The notes under the pieces are model-generated. The model was not told where the DNA came from. It saw only the letters and a list, made by a program, of their open reading frames with translations, and ran no database searches. Both the position numbers and the translations under genes were made by a program. This document shows positions 5,923 through 6,054 of a stretch of 6,054 bases of DNA, one piece after another. Position 1 is the stretch's first letter, and the number at the start of each line of letters is the position of its first letter. Source of the stretch: an uncultured Oscillospiraceae bacterium (GTDB lineage Bacteria; Bacillota; Clostridia; UBA1212; SIG427); contig CABQMV010000113.1 of the NCBI GenBank assembly GCA_902465325.1, forward strand, positions 1 to 6,054, given 5' to 3'.

Positions 5923-6054
5923 ATGTTTTTTATTAAGAAAACCAATAAGCAAAGATGGATTATCGTCGGATTGGGGAATGTGGGGCCGGAGTATGAGGGG
6001 ACCCGCCATAACTGCGGCTTTGCGGTTGTGGATCTTTTGGCGGAAAAGTATTCC
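5923..6054 (+). CDS. pth: Peptidyl-tRNA hydrolase (5' part, runs off the window)
   Basis: The 44 residues present, about a quarter of the usual 180-200, match the N-terminus of bacterial Pth. This cytoplasmic enzyme frees tRNA from peptidyl-tRNAs dropped by the ribosome. The motif IIVGLGNVGPEYEGTRHNCG (13-32) carries the substrate-contact Asn in GLGN (19) and the catalytic His in TRHN (29), equivalent to Asn10 and His20 in E. coli. The normally conserved Pro of GLGNPG is Val here (V20). A lysine/arginine-rich extension of about 11 residues (MFFIKKTNKQR) precedes the fold, as in some clostridial homologues. The start is ATG 5923; the ATG at 5919 is in another frame. The ribosome site is weak (GGGTG, six bases upstream) and the leader is very short. 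The gene is divergent from murC and likely begins its own unit; downstream partners lie outside the window. Confidence 0.9.
   Translation, partial: MFFIKKTNKQRWIIVGLGNVGPEYEGTRHNCGFAVVDLLAEKYS

Overview
The window looks like an ordinary chromosomal segment of a low-to-medium GC Firmicute. It is most likely a member of the Clostridia, with a Lachnospiraceae-type relative as the best guess. Reasons: strong purine-rich Shine-Dalgarno sites, a TTG start on murC, TGn-extended -10 promoters, a clostridial-type MurC (EACEY motif), and an MFS carrier of a type that I recall mainly from Clostridia. The taxonomic call is inference; no rRNA or other marker gene is present.

Layout: (1) Bases 1-80 are the tail of whatever lies upstream and end in a textbook intrinsic terminator (81-110). 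(2) A near-consensus promoter (131-159) drives putP (208-1728), a sodium/proline symporter, followed by a 14-bp hairpin (1769-1802). (3) An MFS carrier of unknown substrate (1911-3113) has its own TATAAT element. (4) An MreB/Mbl-family actin homologue (3211-4221) has its own promoter and a leader with a small hairpin. (5) murC (4218-5630, minus strand) converges on the mreB-like gene, and the two stop codons overlap by 4 bp. (6) A 292-bp divergent intergenic region carries the murC promoter on the minus strand and the pth promoter on the plus strand, with several short palindromes. (7) The 5' end of pth, peptidyl-tRNA hydrolase (5923 onward), runs off the window.

Functionally there are two themes. 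putP and the MFS gene are separately promoted membrane carriers (proline uptake; unknown solute). The mreB-like gene and murC both serve cell-wall growth: MurC adds L-alanine to UDP-MurNAc in the cytoplasm, and MreB/Mbl filaments steer peptidoglycan insertion. They lie tail to tail, not in one operon. pth begins a separate translation-related unit. Every gene in the window appears to have its own promoter.

I see no mobile element, CRISPR array, tRNA, rRNA, toxin-antitoxin pair or defence system, and nothing that I would call a new biological system. The points worth a second look are modest: the Mbl-like, stand-alone nature of the actin homologue, the overlapping convergent stops, the TTG start of murC, and the palindromes around the pth promoter.
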